Source of the DNA: Phycisphaerae bacterium
Lineage (GTDB): Bacteria > Planctomycetota > Phycisphaerae > UBA1845 > PWPN01
DNA length: 44,137 nt
Assembly (NCBI GenBank): GCA_030372985.1
Contig: JAUCQB010000063.1
Coordinates: forward strand, 1-44,137
Direction: 5' to 3'
A model generated the notes under the pieces. The model saw only the letters and a list, made by a program, of their open reading frames with translations. It was not told the origin of the DNA and did not search any database. The position numbers and the translations under genes were made by a program. Shown here piece by piece: positions 17,058 to 25,612 of this stretch (positions are counted from its first letter, which is position 1; each line of letters begins with the position of its first letter).

Positions 17058-17981
17058 TCATCTCTCCTGGGCCATGAACTGTTCGATATCCTGCCGTCTT
17101 GGGGCTGAAGGCTGGGCTCCCAGCTTGGCCACGGAGAGGGCGCCGGCGGCGTTGGCGAACCGGACGGCGTCCTTCAGCGGCAGTCCTTCGGCCAGAGCGA
17201 CTGCCAGGGCTCCGTTGAAAACGTCGCCGGCGGCCGTGGTATCGACGGCCTTGACCTTGAAGCCGGGCACCAGCTCGCCGGAGTCCTTCGTGGCCACGAA
17301 CGTTCCGCTTGGTCCCAGGGTGATCAGAACCGTCTGGATGCCCTTGGAAATCAGGACCTTTGCCGCCTCGGCCGCCCCGTTTGTCCCTTCGACCTTGACG
17401 CCGGTGAGCAGTTCCGCCTCCGATTCGTTCGGCGTCAGGATCGACACGTGCTTGAGCAGATCGTCTCCAAGGGGCTGAGCCGGGGCCGGGTTGAGGATGA
17501 CACGCACACCGGCCGCAACGGCCATCTCGGCCGCGGCTTTCACCGTATCGAGGGGCGTCTCCAGTTGCATCAGCAGGATGTCCGCGGAGGTGATCGCCTC
17601 GCGGGCCTTGGCGACGTCTTCGGGCGAGAGTCGCCCGTTCGCCCCGGAGGCCACACCGATGCTGTTCTCGCCGTCCTTGGCCACGAAGATCAGGGCCACA
17701 CCGGAAGCCGCGTGCGTGTCCCGGACCACGTAGTCGACGTTGATGGCGTCCCGCACAAACCCGCGGACGGCCTGGTCGCCGAACATGTCGTTACCCACGC
17801 GGGCAACGAAAACGACCTGCCCCCCCGCTCGGGCGGCGCCAACGGCCTGGTTGGCACCCTTGCCCCCGGCGGCCATGGAGAACTCGCCGCCCAGGATCGT
17901 CTCACCCGGCCGGGGGATGCGATCCATTTGCAGAATCATGTCCGTGTTCGAACTGCCGACAACACAGATGCTTCCTGACAT
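17058..17981 (-). CDS. rbsK: Ribokinase
   Basis: This 307-residue PfkB-family kinase phosphorylates D-ribose at O5. Motifs are GSSNTDMILQMDRIPRPGET near the start, the glycine pair GGKGANQA (about 39-46), NPAPAQPL, TPNESEAELLTG, and the anion hole with catalytic base DTTAAGDVFNGALA (Asp253). Length and motif order fit RbsK rather than fructokinase or adenosine kinase. It starts 8 bases after the stop of a membrane transporter gene and is surely cotranscribed with it, so the transporter probably brings in ribose or a related sugar. Confidence 0.93.
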   Translation of the reverse strand: MSGSICVVGSSNTDMILQMDRIPRPGETILGGEFSMAAGGKGANQAVGAARAGGQVVFVARVGNDMFGDQAVRGFVRDAINVDYVVRDTHAASGVALIFVAKDGENSIGVASGANGRLSPEDVAKAREAITSADILLMQLETPLDTVKAAAEMAVAAGVRVILNPAPAQPLGDDLLKHVSILTPNESEAELLTGVKVEGTNGAAEAAKVLISKGIQTVLITLGPSGTFVATKDSGELVPGFKVKAVDTTAAGDVFNGALAVALAEGLPLKDAVRFANAAGALSVAKLGAQPSAPRRQDIEQFMAQER

Positions 17982-17989
17982 CGTTCACC

Positions 17990-19000
17990 TCAAGCGTTTG
18001 CGTACACGATCAAACCCAACCCCACGATGAAGAACACGAACATCAGCGCGAGCAATCCGTTGGTGCCTTTCGGGGCGGTCTTGAATTCTCTCCAGATGAA
18101 GACGCCCCAGAACGCGGCGACCATGGTCGCCCCCTGCCCGAGGCCGTACGAAATCGCGTAACCGGCCCTGTCGCCGGCGATGATCGCGAACGAGTTGCCA
18201 ATGCTCCAGATCATGCCGCCGAGGATCCCGACGAGATGCAACCGCAGGTTCCCCTTCGTGAAGTAATCGCCGAATGGCACGGGTTCGCCCACAAAGGGCT
18301 TGGCCATGACAAGCGTGTTGAACAGGAAATTCGACACGAACAGGCCCACGGAAAAGAAGAAGAGAGCGCTGTACGGCGTCAACTTGCCTGCCTGGGCGGG
18401 ATCGTTGATCTCGGCAAGCGGAGGCATGGCCGCGGCGACCAGGTAGAAGAACAGACCCATCAACAGACCGCAGACGACCGAGAGGGCAATACCCTTGCCC
18501 AGCGTCTTCTGGCCTTCCCGCGGAAGCTTCCCGTAGGCGATCGCGTCGATGATGATGGCGATCACGACTCCTGCAACTCCCGCAAACAGAAAACGCGGAT
18601 CCCCCTTGGGATCTCGTATGTAATTGACGATGACTCCTTCGACTAATGCGAGGCCGATACCGATCGGGAAGGCCACGGACATGCCTGCGATGTCAATGGC
18701 CGCCACCAGAAGAATGTTCGCCAGATTGAAGATGATGCCGCCCAGCAGCGCGAGGCCGATCGCCTTGCCGCTAGCTTGGGCAAGATCGGCAAAGAAGGTG
18801 CGGCCGGCTGAGCCCATACTTCCCAGTGTCAGGGCAAAGACGATGGTGAGCAGCAGCACACCGATCGAATAGTCCCAGTAGAACAACTGGAACCGCCATT
18901 CCTTGCTGGCCAGTTTCTGGGTGTTGGCCCACGAACCCCAACACAGCATGGTGATCACACACATGACGACGGCCACGGTATAAGAATCGACGACAAACAT
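17990..19000 (-). CDS. GRP/RbsU-type sugar permease of the drug/metabolite transporter superfamily
   Basis: This 336-residue integral membrane protein has about ten hydrophobic segments. The start MFVVDSYTVAVVMCVITMLCWGSWANTQ contains the CWGSWANT box typical of the glucose/ribose porter (GRP) and ureide-permease-like families. Internal GMSVAFPIGIGLALVEG and the later GYAISYGLGQGATMVAAFWGVFIWREF mirror each other, as expected for an inverted repeat fold. The ribokinase gene follows after 8 bases, favouring ribose as substrate, though nucleoside breakdown products are also possible. Confidence 0.85.
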   Translation of the reverse strand: MFVVDSYTVAVVMCVITMLCWGSWANTQKLASKEWRFQLFYWDYSIGVLLLTIVFALTLGSMGSAGRTFFADLAQASGKAIGLALLGGIIFNLANILLVAAIDIAGMSVAFPIGIGLALVEGVIVNYIRDPKGDPRFLFAGVAGVVIAIIIDAIAYGKLPREGQKTLGKGIALSVVCGLLMGLFFYLVAAAMPPLAEINDPAQAGKLTPYSALFFFSVGLFVSNFLFNTLVMAKPFVGEPVPFGDYFTKGNLRLHLVGILGGMIWSIGNSFAIIAGDRAGYAISYGLGQGATMVAAFWGVFIWREFKTAPKGTNGLLALMFVFFIVGLGLIVYANA

Positions 19001-19085
19001 ATGTTGCTCCTTGTGCAGCGAACGACAATGCGCCGGTAGGCTACAGGAACTCGCGGCAAAGAGAAAGTGTCCGGGGTGGGCCGGT

Positions 19086-19778
19086 TCAGATTCCGCTGCC
19101 GCCGGGGCGTTGGGCCTGGTGAATGGCGGAGCGCACGCGTTCGTGCAGTTCGAGCGGGTTATTCACATGAAGCCAGGACGCCTCGACGCCGCCGGTCCCG
19201 GCGGTGGCAAAGGAGATTGTCCCCACACGGGTCAGGCGTTCATACCAGCCGAGCGTCACGTAGGTATTCTGTATCTTCGTGAGCGGACATTCAAACAGAT
19301 CGACGTTCAGGATTCCGGTCAGCCGCATGATCCGGCGGTTGGTCAGGACATAGAGGCGGGAGGCCCACTGGAGCACGGCCAAGGCGATGCGGCCGGCGGC
19401 CAGAATAGCGGCGGCCTTGATAATCATCGGCGTATTGACCTGTGGAGCCAGTTCGGCCAACCAGCCGGCCGCGAGAATCAGCGCCAGGGCCGCCATCAGC
19501 CAGCGAAACGAAACAAAGACGACGAACCAGAGCGAGGGTTTAATCGCCAGGATGACAATCTCATCGCCGTCGAGCAGGTGGGCGGGCAGGAGATCGGCGG
19601 CCTCGATCGTGTGACCATGGCTGCCGTGAGCCTGGGTATACGGGGCCTCCAGAGTCCGACCAGAGAAACCAGAATGACGAAATCCGAATGGCGAAAGAAG
19701 CCCGAAATCCGAATGATGGATCCCTGGGGCTTGTCCCGCCCTTCTGTCTGTCTCACTCAGGCACTCGGGCTTCGTCAT
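19086..19778 (-). CDS. Bacterial PH (bPH2/YdbS-type) membrane protein with repeat-derived N-terminus
   Basis: From about residue 60 this is a bPH2 protein: LLDGDEIVILAIKPSLWFVV, two transmembrane segments (about 85-145) and the PH-like part RLYVLTNRRIMRLTGILNVDLFECPLTKIQNTYV, with CPLTKIQN the family hallmark. Its function is unknown; members often cluster with membrane-stress genes. The only ATG upstream of the domain (19778) lies inside an inverted repeat, so the first 45 or so residues are encoded by repeat DNA. No GTG or TTG closer to the domain is in frame. Either the repeat supplied a new start or the gene lost its own. It lies 39 bases after hpt in the same direction. Confidence 0.75.
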   Translation of the reverse strand: MTKPECLSETDRRAGQAPGIHHSDFGLLSPFGFRHSGFSGRTLEAPYTQAHGSHGHTIEAADLLPAHLLDGDEIVILAIKPSLWFVVFVSFRWLMAALALILAAGWLAELAPQVNTPMIIKAAAILAAGRIALAVLQWASRLYVLTNRRIMRLTGILNVDLFECPLTKIQNTYVTLGWYERLTRVGTISFATAGTGGVEASWLHVNNPLELHERVRSAIHQAQRPGGSGI

Positions 19779-19860
19779 TCGTCATTCCTTGGTCATTCGG
19801 GCTTCGTCATTCGTCATTCATTGGTCATTGGGGCTTGCGAATCGGTCATTTCCGCCGCCC
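19669..19860. repeat. Inverted GAATGACGAA-type repeat spanning the hpt/bPH2 junction
   Basis: The left arm (about 19669-19718) has AATGACGAAATCCGAATGGC and AAGCCCGAAATCCGAATGA. The right arm (about 19757-19850) read in reverse complement has AATGACGAATGACGAAGCCC twice. They can pair as a long imperfect hairpin with a loop of a few tens of bases. The right arm covers the stop of hpt and the start of the bPH2 gene. It resembles in style the arms around the four-helix-bundle gene at 10262-10838, but no gene is enclosed. Confidence 0.65.
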
Positions 19861-20417
19861 CCACCTCTCCTCCGAGCATAGATCTCCTCCCGCAGAACCG
19901 CAATATCAGGGAGGTTACGGTATTGATCGTCGAAATCCAGCCCGTAGCCCACAACAAAGGCGTCTTCGATGTCAAACCCGATGAAATCCGCCTGAACGTC
20001 GGGCGGGGCTTTGGCGGGTTTGCGGAGCAGGACGCAGGTTCGGATGGACCGGGCCCCGGCCTCCTCCAGGCGACGACGAACCATCCGAAGTGTCCCGCCG
20101 GTGTCCAGGATGTCGTCGACGAGCAACACGTGTCGCCCGGCGACGTCCGTGTTCAGGCCGTGGATCACTTTCGGCTCACCCGGGCTGGTTCGCGGCCCGG
20201 CGTAGCTGGAGACCATGATCAAGCCGACTTTCATCTTGAGCGGCAACTGCCGCATCAGGTCGGCCACAAAAATCAATGCCCCTGACAGGATGGTCACCAC
20301 GGTGATCCCGGCGTCGTTCTCGCGCTCGTAGGTGCAGGCGATCTGCTCGCCCAGTTCTCTCACCCGCCGGGCAATCTCTTCGCGGGGGATCAGAATCCGT
20401 ATGATGTCCGCGTCCAT
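19818..20417 (-). CDS. hpt: Hypoxanthine phosphoribosyltransferase
   Basis: This 199-residue cytoplasmic purine-salvage enzyme converts hypoxanthine or guanine plus PRPP to IMP or GMP. The PRPP-binding loop is VLLVDDILDTGGTL (98-111). IRILIPREEIARRVRELGEQI near the start, TILSGALIFVADL and FIGFDIEDAFVVGYGLDFDDQYRNLPDI near the end are diagnostic of Hpt. The final dozen residues after RRRGGGGG are encoded by the inverted repeat and are not conserved. A consensus -10 TATAAT ends only 7 bases before the ATG, so the message may be leaderless. Confidence 0.94.
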   Translation of the reverse strand: MDADIIRILIPREEIARRVRELGEQIACTYERENDAGITVVTILSGALIFVADLMRQLPLKMKVGLIMVSSYAGPRTSPGEPKVIHGLNTDVAGRHVLLVDDILDTGGTLRMVRRRLEEAGARSIRTCVLLRKPAKAPPDVQADFIGFDIEDAFVVGYGLDFDDQYRNLPDIAVLREEIYARRRGGGGGNDRFASPNDQ

Positions 20418-20424
20418 GGGCGGG

Positions 20425-20451
20425 ATTATACCCCGGCATTCTGACGGACAA
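20425..20451 (-). promoter_or_regulatory. Promoter of hpt, predicted leaderless transcript
   Basis: On the minus strand a perfect -10 TATAAT (20425-20430) lies 7 bases before the ATG of hpt (20415-20417). A weak -35 TTGTCC (20446-20451) is 15 bases further up. Transcription would begin at or next to the A of the ATG, leaving no room for a ribosome-binding site. Confidence 0.5.
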
Positions 20452-21029
20452 CGTCAGGAATCGAGAATCGAGGCCCAAAAACGTCAAACTGCCGGGGATG
20501 ATGCGCATCCTGCATGAGGAGGCCGGCGAAGGCGAAACAGGCCTACGCACGTGGAAAAGTGGTCGTGATGGGCAGCCTCCCCGGCTTGTTCTACGAGCCA
20601 AGACAGCGGCGGAGCCGCGGTCGGTAGGCCAGGGTCGGGCCTGCCTCACCCTGGCGGGCCTACCTCGCCCTGGCGGGGTCGCCGTGGCCATCGAGACCTG
20701 CCGTATTGTGCGCCCAGGACCGGCAGGCCTCCGCCCCGCTTCGTCCACGAGGCTGCGCAGGGCTCGACCGTGCCCCACCGTTTTCACATGTCCTCAGCCG
20801 AAGTCGTCGGACGGGCCAGAAGCCCCCTCCGCGCCAAGCGACACTGAAAAAGTGGGGTCGGGTTTGGCGAAACAAACCAACGCCGGATTCGTCTGTATAC
20901 TAGAAGGGAGTAGTCACCTGCCCGCAGGGCAGAGGTCTGCGCAAGTTGAGGTGCAAGCGGCGGCTGCTATAGAATATAGGGTGTTCGACGAAGACACCGT
21001 ACACTGAAAGTGATGCTTGGCCGCCCACA
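20431..21029. other. Intergenic region between hpt and the ABC operon
   Basis: A diverged copy of the 16.8-kb structured repeat (GGCAGG...CTCGACCGTGCCCCACC) is at 20721-20779, preceded by GC-rich direct repeats of CCTGGCGGG type at 20630-20680. A hairpin CTGCCC-GCA-GGGCAG lies at 20918-20932. A possible promoter for the following gene is TTGAGG (20946-20951) with TAGAAT (20970-20975), spacing 18; TATACT at about 20895 is another -10 candidate. No gene is seen. Confidence 0.45.
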
Positions 21030-23552
21030 ATGAACAGAAAGCCGCCGGATTCGTCAATTGAGCCGGCATTGCCGGTAGAAGGTCCTCCAAACCTCATGGC
21101 CCGCCAGCGAAAAAATCGTGGTCTGCCTGTGTGCTGGATGGTTGCCGCGATTCTGCCTTTTGGGTGGCCAAGCGCGGCTTCGGCTGTTCATCTGACTGGG
21201 CGGATCATCAGTGTCGGCTTTTCGTCAACCGATCCCTACGGGCTGGACCATGGTCTGTGCCATTACAAGCTCGGGCGATGGACGCCTGTTCGCGTGGACC
21301 TGACGAACCATGACGGGGACCTGTTCAGCGGCTGGCTTGAGGTACGACAGCCGGATCGCGACGGCGATCTGGTCGTGGCCCGCCAACAGATTTCCATTCG
21401 GGACAGCCGTCGGTACTTCCTCTACGTGCCAGCGGCCCGAAACATCCGGGACGTTCCGTTCAATGTCCGCGTCGTCTCAGCCGAGGGATCGCTCATCCCC
21501 CTGTTCAGCGACTCAAATGAGAAGCTTGTGGAACTGACACCCGAGGACCAGATCATCCCCGTCGACCCCAGAACCCTGGTAATCCTGGATATCAGCGAGG
21601 GCGGTCTGAACCATCTGCGCCAACTGACCAAGGAGACGACCTCGGACAAAGACCTGGTCGTTGCCCGATGCGCTCCCTCCGAGCTGCCGGACCTGGTGGC
21701 CGGGCTCGAGATGGTCGACGTGATCGTCTGGGACGCGGCGGACCCCTCGGCATCCGTGATGGACCTCGGACAACGCGAGGCGATCATCGAGTGGGTTCGC
21801 CGGGGCGGCCGGCTGGTTCTGGGCGTCAGCAAGAACTGGGACATTGTCAGCCGCAGTGCCTTTGGTGAGATGATTCCGGCGCGTTTGAGCGAGGTGACAA
21901 CCACCACGTCGCCGACGATCTTCTCCAAGCACGCCTGCGAACTGCTGTTCGGCAGCGGGGAGCCGGCGATATCCAGCCTGCGGTCGCCGCTGAAGTTCTG
22001 TCCGATCACGCGTGACACCCTGCTGCCGGATGCGGAATCGGTCATTCCCTTTGAAATGCCGGACACTTCTGAAAACAACATTCTGGCGGCCTCCCGGCCA
22101 TATGGTCGAGGTCGCGTGGTCCTGGTCGCCGCGGAAATGAGAGAACTGTTCCAGGTCGGGTCGTATGCGGAAGCCTTCCTGCGACAAGTCGTCCGCATGA
22201 GGCCGGCAGAAAAGCCCAAGAGCTCTTCGCAGGGCCAGTTCGGCGTCACCTTGCCGGCACGTGACATCGACCTGTGCAGCCTGGTCGAAGATACGACGGA
22301 TTTTGACATTGCTGCAAGTCTCTATTTCCTCTTCGCGTTTGTGTTCGTGGTGGCATACATCATCGCGGCGACCTTCGGCAGTTGGACGTGGCTGAAAAAG
22401 AAGGGGCTGGTTCGCATGTCCTGGCCGGCCTTTGCCGCCCTGAGCGTCGCGGCCAGCGCGACCAGCCTCCTGGCGGTGCGTTTCGTGCGCGGCATCGGCA
22501 ACAGCGTCGAGTGTTTCACGGTTGTCGACGGGAAGGCCGGTTCCCCGGACGTCGCAGCGATCTGCTACCTGGGAATGAAGACCGCCACCTACAGCAACGT
22601 GGACCTGAGCCTGCCGGGCAACTGGCTGGACATCGAGAACTCGCCGCCGGTCCATGCGGCCATCCGTCCGAGGTGGTACGAGGACAGATACTCCACCGGC
22701 GAGTCCACCTATGCCGCCAGCACGGAGTACACAGCGGCGACGGTCGCGGGCCAGTTACACAACGTTCTTTTCCGCGCAACCGCCAAACAGTTTGAGGGCT
22801 GCTGGGAAGGGGCGATGGCCGGCCGCCTGAACGCCGCCCTGTACCGGGACGCGGAACAGAAGTGGACGAAGCTGAGCAAGGAAAGCTGGATCGAGAACAA
22901 GCTGGGGACCGACCTGGACACGTGCTACATCTTCATCGCGGCCCGCGGGTTCTCCGAAAACGAATCCCGCGACAACCGGATCTACTGTTACCCCTTCAAG
23001 GCCCTGCCGGACGGCAAGCGGATCACCGTGGAGTCGATTCTGGCGGAACTCGACAGCTCCTCTCCGGCCGCGGTCCGCCCGACGGCCCGACGCGACCCGG
23101 TAGCCGAGGTTGACAAGACGGCCGCCGAGCCGAAGGACCCGCAAGTCCAGCGACTTTTCAGCTCCCTGTGCGAGAAATGGGCGAGTGACTGCGGCTGTCG
23201 CCCGGACACCCCCTACTACTACGGCTACGACCGGCAATCGGAAGATGAGATTGACGTCCGCAGCGACAGGTTCACCAGTGGCATGCTGCTGCTGACGTTT
23301 TTCGACGAGATCAACCAGGCGGTCGAGCGTTACCAGAGACTGGACCGCTCGCAGGGACGGGTGCTCGACCGGTCAAGCGACCTGACGCTGGGCACCGCCC
23401 TGTTCGTCGGCTTTGCCAACGATCCGGGACCGGCCCGGTTATGCTGGCGAAGAAGCGGGAGCAACGGGAAGTGGAGGCCCATCGACCCTGATCAGACGCG
23501 AACCATGTACCGGTTCACGATCCCGATCAGGGGCACGACGGTGCAACCATAG
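21030..23552 (+). CDS. Large exported, membrane-anchored protein with a GATase1-like domain
   Basis: This protein has 840 residues from the first ATG; ATG 21096 (residue 23) gives a cleaner signal peptide (MARQRKNRG, hydrophobic stretch, PSAASA). After a beta-rich N-terminal part (55-165), residues about 180-385 resemble a class I glutamine-amidotransferase-like fold used without catalysis in many membrane proteins: RTLVILDISEGG, DVIVWDAADPS, AIIEWVRRGGRLVLGV, YGRGRVVLVAAEM. Two transmembrane helices (about 428-450 and 463-485) follow, then a 350-residue domain rich in Tyr and charged residues that I do not recognise. It is the first gene of a five-gene ABC operon; the ATPase gene starts 27 bases after its stop. 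A part of the export or envelope complex is likely. Confidence 0.75.
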   Translation: MNRKPPDSSIEPALPVEGPPNLMARQRKNRGLPVCWMVAAILPFGWPSAASAVHLTGRIISVGFSSTDPYGLDHGLCHYKLGRWTPVRVDLTNHDGDLFSGWLEVRQPDRDGDLVVARQQISIRDSRRYFLYVPAARNIRDVPFNVRVVSAEGSLIPLFSDSNEKLVELTPEDQIIPVDPRTLVILDISEGGLNHLRQLTKETTSDKDLVVARCAPSELPDLVAGLEMVDVIVWDAADPSASVMDLGQREAIIEWVRRGGRLVLGVSKNWDIVSRSAFGEMIPARLSEVTTTTSPTIFSKHACELLFGSGEPAISSLRSPLKFCPITRDTLLPDAESVIPFEMPDTSENNILAASRPYGRGRVVLVAAEMRELFQVGSYAEAFLRQVVRMRPAEKPKSSSQGQFGVTLPARDIDLCSLVEDTTDFDIAASLYFLFAFVFVVAYIIAATFGSWTWLKKKGLVRMSWPAFAALSVAASATSLLAVRFVRGIGNSVECFTVVDGKAGSPDVAAICYLGMKTATYSNVDLSLPGNWLDIENSPPVHAAIRPRWYEDRYSTGESTYAASTEYTAATVAGQLHNVLFRATAKQFEGCWEGAMAGRLNAALYRDAEQKWTKLSKESWIENKLGTDLDTCYIFIAARGFSENESRDNRIYCYPFKALPDGKRITVESILAELDSSSPAAVRPTARRDPVAEVDKTAAEPKDPQVQRLFSSLCEKWASDCGCRPDTPYYYGYDRQSEDEIDVRSDRFTSGMLLLTFFDEINQAVERYQRLDRSQGRVLDRSSDLTLGTALFVGFANDPGPARLCWRRSGSNGKWRPIDPDQTRTMYRFTIPIRGTTVQP

Positions 23553-23579
23553 CATGAAAGGACCATGCGGGCCTGAGTC

Positions 23580-24509
23580 ATGATCATCGAGACGATCAAT
23601 CTGACCAAGCGATACGGCGACCTGGTGGCGCTGAACAACCTTCACCTCAACATCGAGGAAGGCGAGTGCTTCGGGTACATCGGGCCGAACGGTGCGGGCA
23701 AGACGACGACGATCAAGATTCTGGCGACGCTGCTGCAGCCGACCTGGGGCGAGGCCCGCATCTGCGGCCACGTGGTCGGCTACCAGTCTCGCAAGATCCG
23801 CCCGCTGATCGGTTACGTGCCCGACTTCTTCGGCACCTACGCCGACATGGTGGTGATCGAGTACCTGGAGTTCTTCGCGTCGGCCTACGGCATCACCGGG
23901 CACCAGCGGACCAAGATCGTCGGGGACGTGCTCGAGCTGACCGACCTGAGCTACAAGCGCGATGCCCTGGTCGACTCGCTGTCGCGGGGCATGAAGCAGC
24001 GGCTGAGCATCGCCCGGGTGCTGCTGCACGACCCGAAGGTGCTGCTGCTGGACGAACCGGCCAGCGGACTGGACCCGCGGGCCCGCATCGAGATCCGCGA
24101 GCTGCTCAAGGAGCTGCACCGGATGGGTAAGACCATCCTGATCAGCTCGCACATTCTGCCCGAACTGGCGGAACTCTGCTCGACCATCGGGATCCTGGAA
24201 CGCGGCGAACTGCTGTTCCACGGTCCGGTGAACGAGATCACCCGCAAGGCCAAGCGCGGCATCCGCGTGCAGATTCGCGTGCCGGACAAGATCGAGATCG
24301 CAGTGGATACGCTTCGCCGGCTCGACGAAGTCAAGACCGTGCAGCAGGACGACGGTTTCATATCCGTGGAACTGAAGAACGAGATGCACGATTTCAGCTT
24401 CCTGGCCCGGGCGCTGATCGAGAAGAATCTGGCGATCCAGGAGCTTCGTGAGGAAGAGGTCAATTTGGAGACCGCGTTCATGCGTCTGACCAAGGGGGTA
24501 GTCCAGTGA
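23580..24509 (+). CDS. ABC transporter ATP-binding protein
   Basis: This 309-residue ATPase has Walker A GPNGAGKTT (35-43), a Q-loop region, signature LSRGMKQR (about 137) and Walker B VLLLDEPASGLDP (about 153), with the H-switch in LISSHILPE. The C-terminal 80 residues form a small extra domain as in ABC-2 type exporters (CcmA/DrrA/NatA-like). It would power the double-length permease encoded three genes downstream. Its last codon overlaps a possible GTG start of the next gene, indicating tight coupling. Substrate is unknown; neighbours suggest an envelope-directed task. Confidence 0.94.
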   Translation: MIIETINLTKRYGDLVALNNLHLNIEEGECFGYIGPNGAGKTTTIKILATLLQPTWGEARICGHVVGYQSRKIRPLIGYVPDFFGTYADMVVIEYLEFFASAYGITGHQRTKIVGDVLELTDLSYKRDALVDSLSRGMKQRLSIARVLLHDPKVLLLDEPASGLDPRARIEIRELLKELHRMGKTILISSHILPELAELCSTIGILERGELLFHGPVNEITRKAKRGIRVQIRVPDKIEIAVDTLRRLDEVKTVQQDDGFISVELKNEMHDFSFLARALIEKNLAIQELREEEVNLETAFMRLTKGVVQ

Positions 24510-24532
24510 CATCTGCTGCAAGGGGAGCTGTC

Positions 24533-25612
24533 ATGATTCGACATTGCTTGCGGTCCGGGCTGCTCGTGCTTCTCGCCGTTTCTTCGGCGGCGGCACAACC
24601 TCGGGCTCCGCAGGGCAACGATGACTCGCTGAACCGGCCCACCGAGGCCGGTTTTCGTTTCACTCCGGGAATGGCCCGGGTCTTCGCCGGCGCGTGGACC
24701 GGGCACCTGACCGGCCATTTGGGTCTGGACCCATCCAAGGCCGACGAGGCCACGGAGAAGATCGCCCGCCGCTTCATGCAGATGATGCACCAGATGGACG
24801 GGCCCGCCCAGGAACTCGTCGAACGGTTCATGGAGGAACAGATGTCGGCCGCCGCCCGGGGCGAGCAGTCCTTCATACCGAGAGGCTTCGGGCAGGAGTT
24901 CGGCGAGCGGGTGGTCCCGCTGGTACCGGCGATCCGCGAGATGGCCCGCGGCGCGGTCCAGGACATCCGCCCCATGCTGCCCCTCAAGCAACAGCTCAAG
25001 CTGGCCGGCGAGATGATGGCGTTCAACAAGGGCCTTGATGCATTTGAGGAGCGCATGCGGCAATGGGCCGACGGCCGGGCCGACACGACGCGCAACCCGT
25101 TCGAAGACCCGAATCAGGAAGTCAAGCTCGACGAGCAAGGACAGTCGTCCGACCTCAAGCGAGCCCGCGATCAGGCTCAGGTCAACCTCGACAGGGAACC
25201 AACGGCATCCTGGGAGAAATACGTCAAGGATGCCAAGGCCTTTTACGGGTTTGATGATTCGCAATCCGCCACCGCGGACTCGGTGCTCCGCGAATGTCTG
25301 GAACGGGCCGACCGGATCCGCTCCGACCAGCCGTGGCGTGCCAGGTCCTACCGCAACCGGGTGTGGCAATCGATGATGTTTCGCCTGCCGAACGGCTGGA
25401 ACCATCCTTTGAGACCTTTGCTGGAGCAGGAGCGGACCGACCTGAACTCCGGCTTCAAGGCGATCGAAGACGATCTCAAGGCCCGCATTGACCGCATTCC
25501 CACACCGTCGCAACGACGTGCCGTCGAGCAGAAGATGGAGTCGCTGTTGGCCGAGAAGGGCTTCGACATGAAGCCGGAGGTTGGCACGGCTCCGGAAGGA
25601 GGTGGCGAATGA
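24533..25612 (+). CDS. Secreted helical protein A of the ABC operon
   Basis: This 359-residue protein has a signal peptide (MIRHCLRSGLLVLLAVSSAAA). AGGGGAG lies 5 bases before the ATG; a GTG at 24506 is an alternative start. The mature protein is mostly helical and charged. A conserved block RFTPGMARVFAGAWTGH near residue 40 is shared with the next gene product (RLTPRLARAFAGMWIHE), and both have a middle segment around KQQLKLAGEMMAFNKGLDAFEERM and a later W-rich RARSYRNRVWQSMM block. I do not recognise a named family. It ends in an ATGA overlap with its paralogue. A periplasmic partner of the ABC exporter is the simplest reading. Confidence 0.75.
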   Translation: MIRHCLRSGLLVLLAVSSAAAQPRAPQGNDDSLNRPTEAGFRFTPGMARVFAGAWTGHLTGHLGLDPSKADEATEKIARRFMQMMHQMDGPAQELVERFMEEQMSAAARGEQSFIPRGFGQEFGERVVPLVPAIREMARGAVQDIRPMLPLKQQLKLAGEMMAFNKGLDAFEERMRQWADGRADTTRNPFEDPNQEVKLDEQGQSSDLKRARDQAQVNLDREPTASWEKYVKDAKAFYGFDDSQSATADSVLRECLERADRIRSDQPWRARSYRNRVWQSMMFRLPNGWNHPLRPLLEQERTDLNSGFKAIEDDLKARIDRIPTPSQRRAVEQKMESLLAEKGFDMKPEVGTAPEGGGE

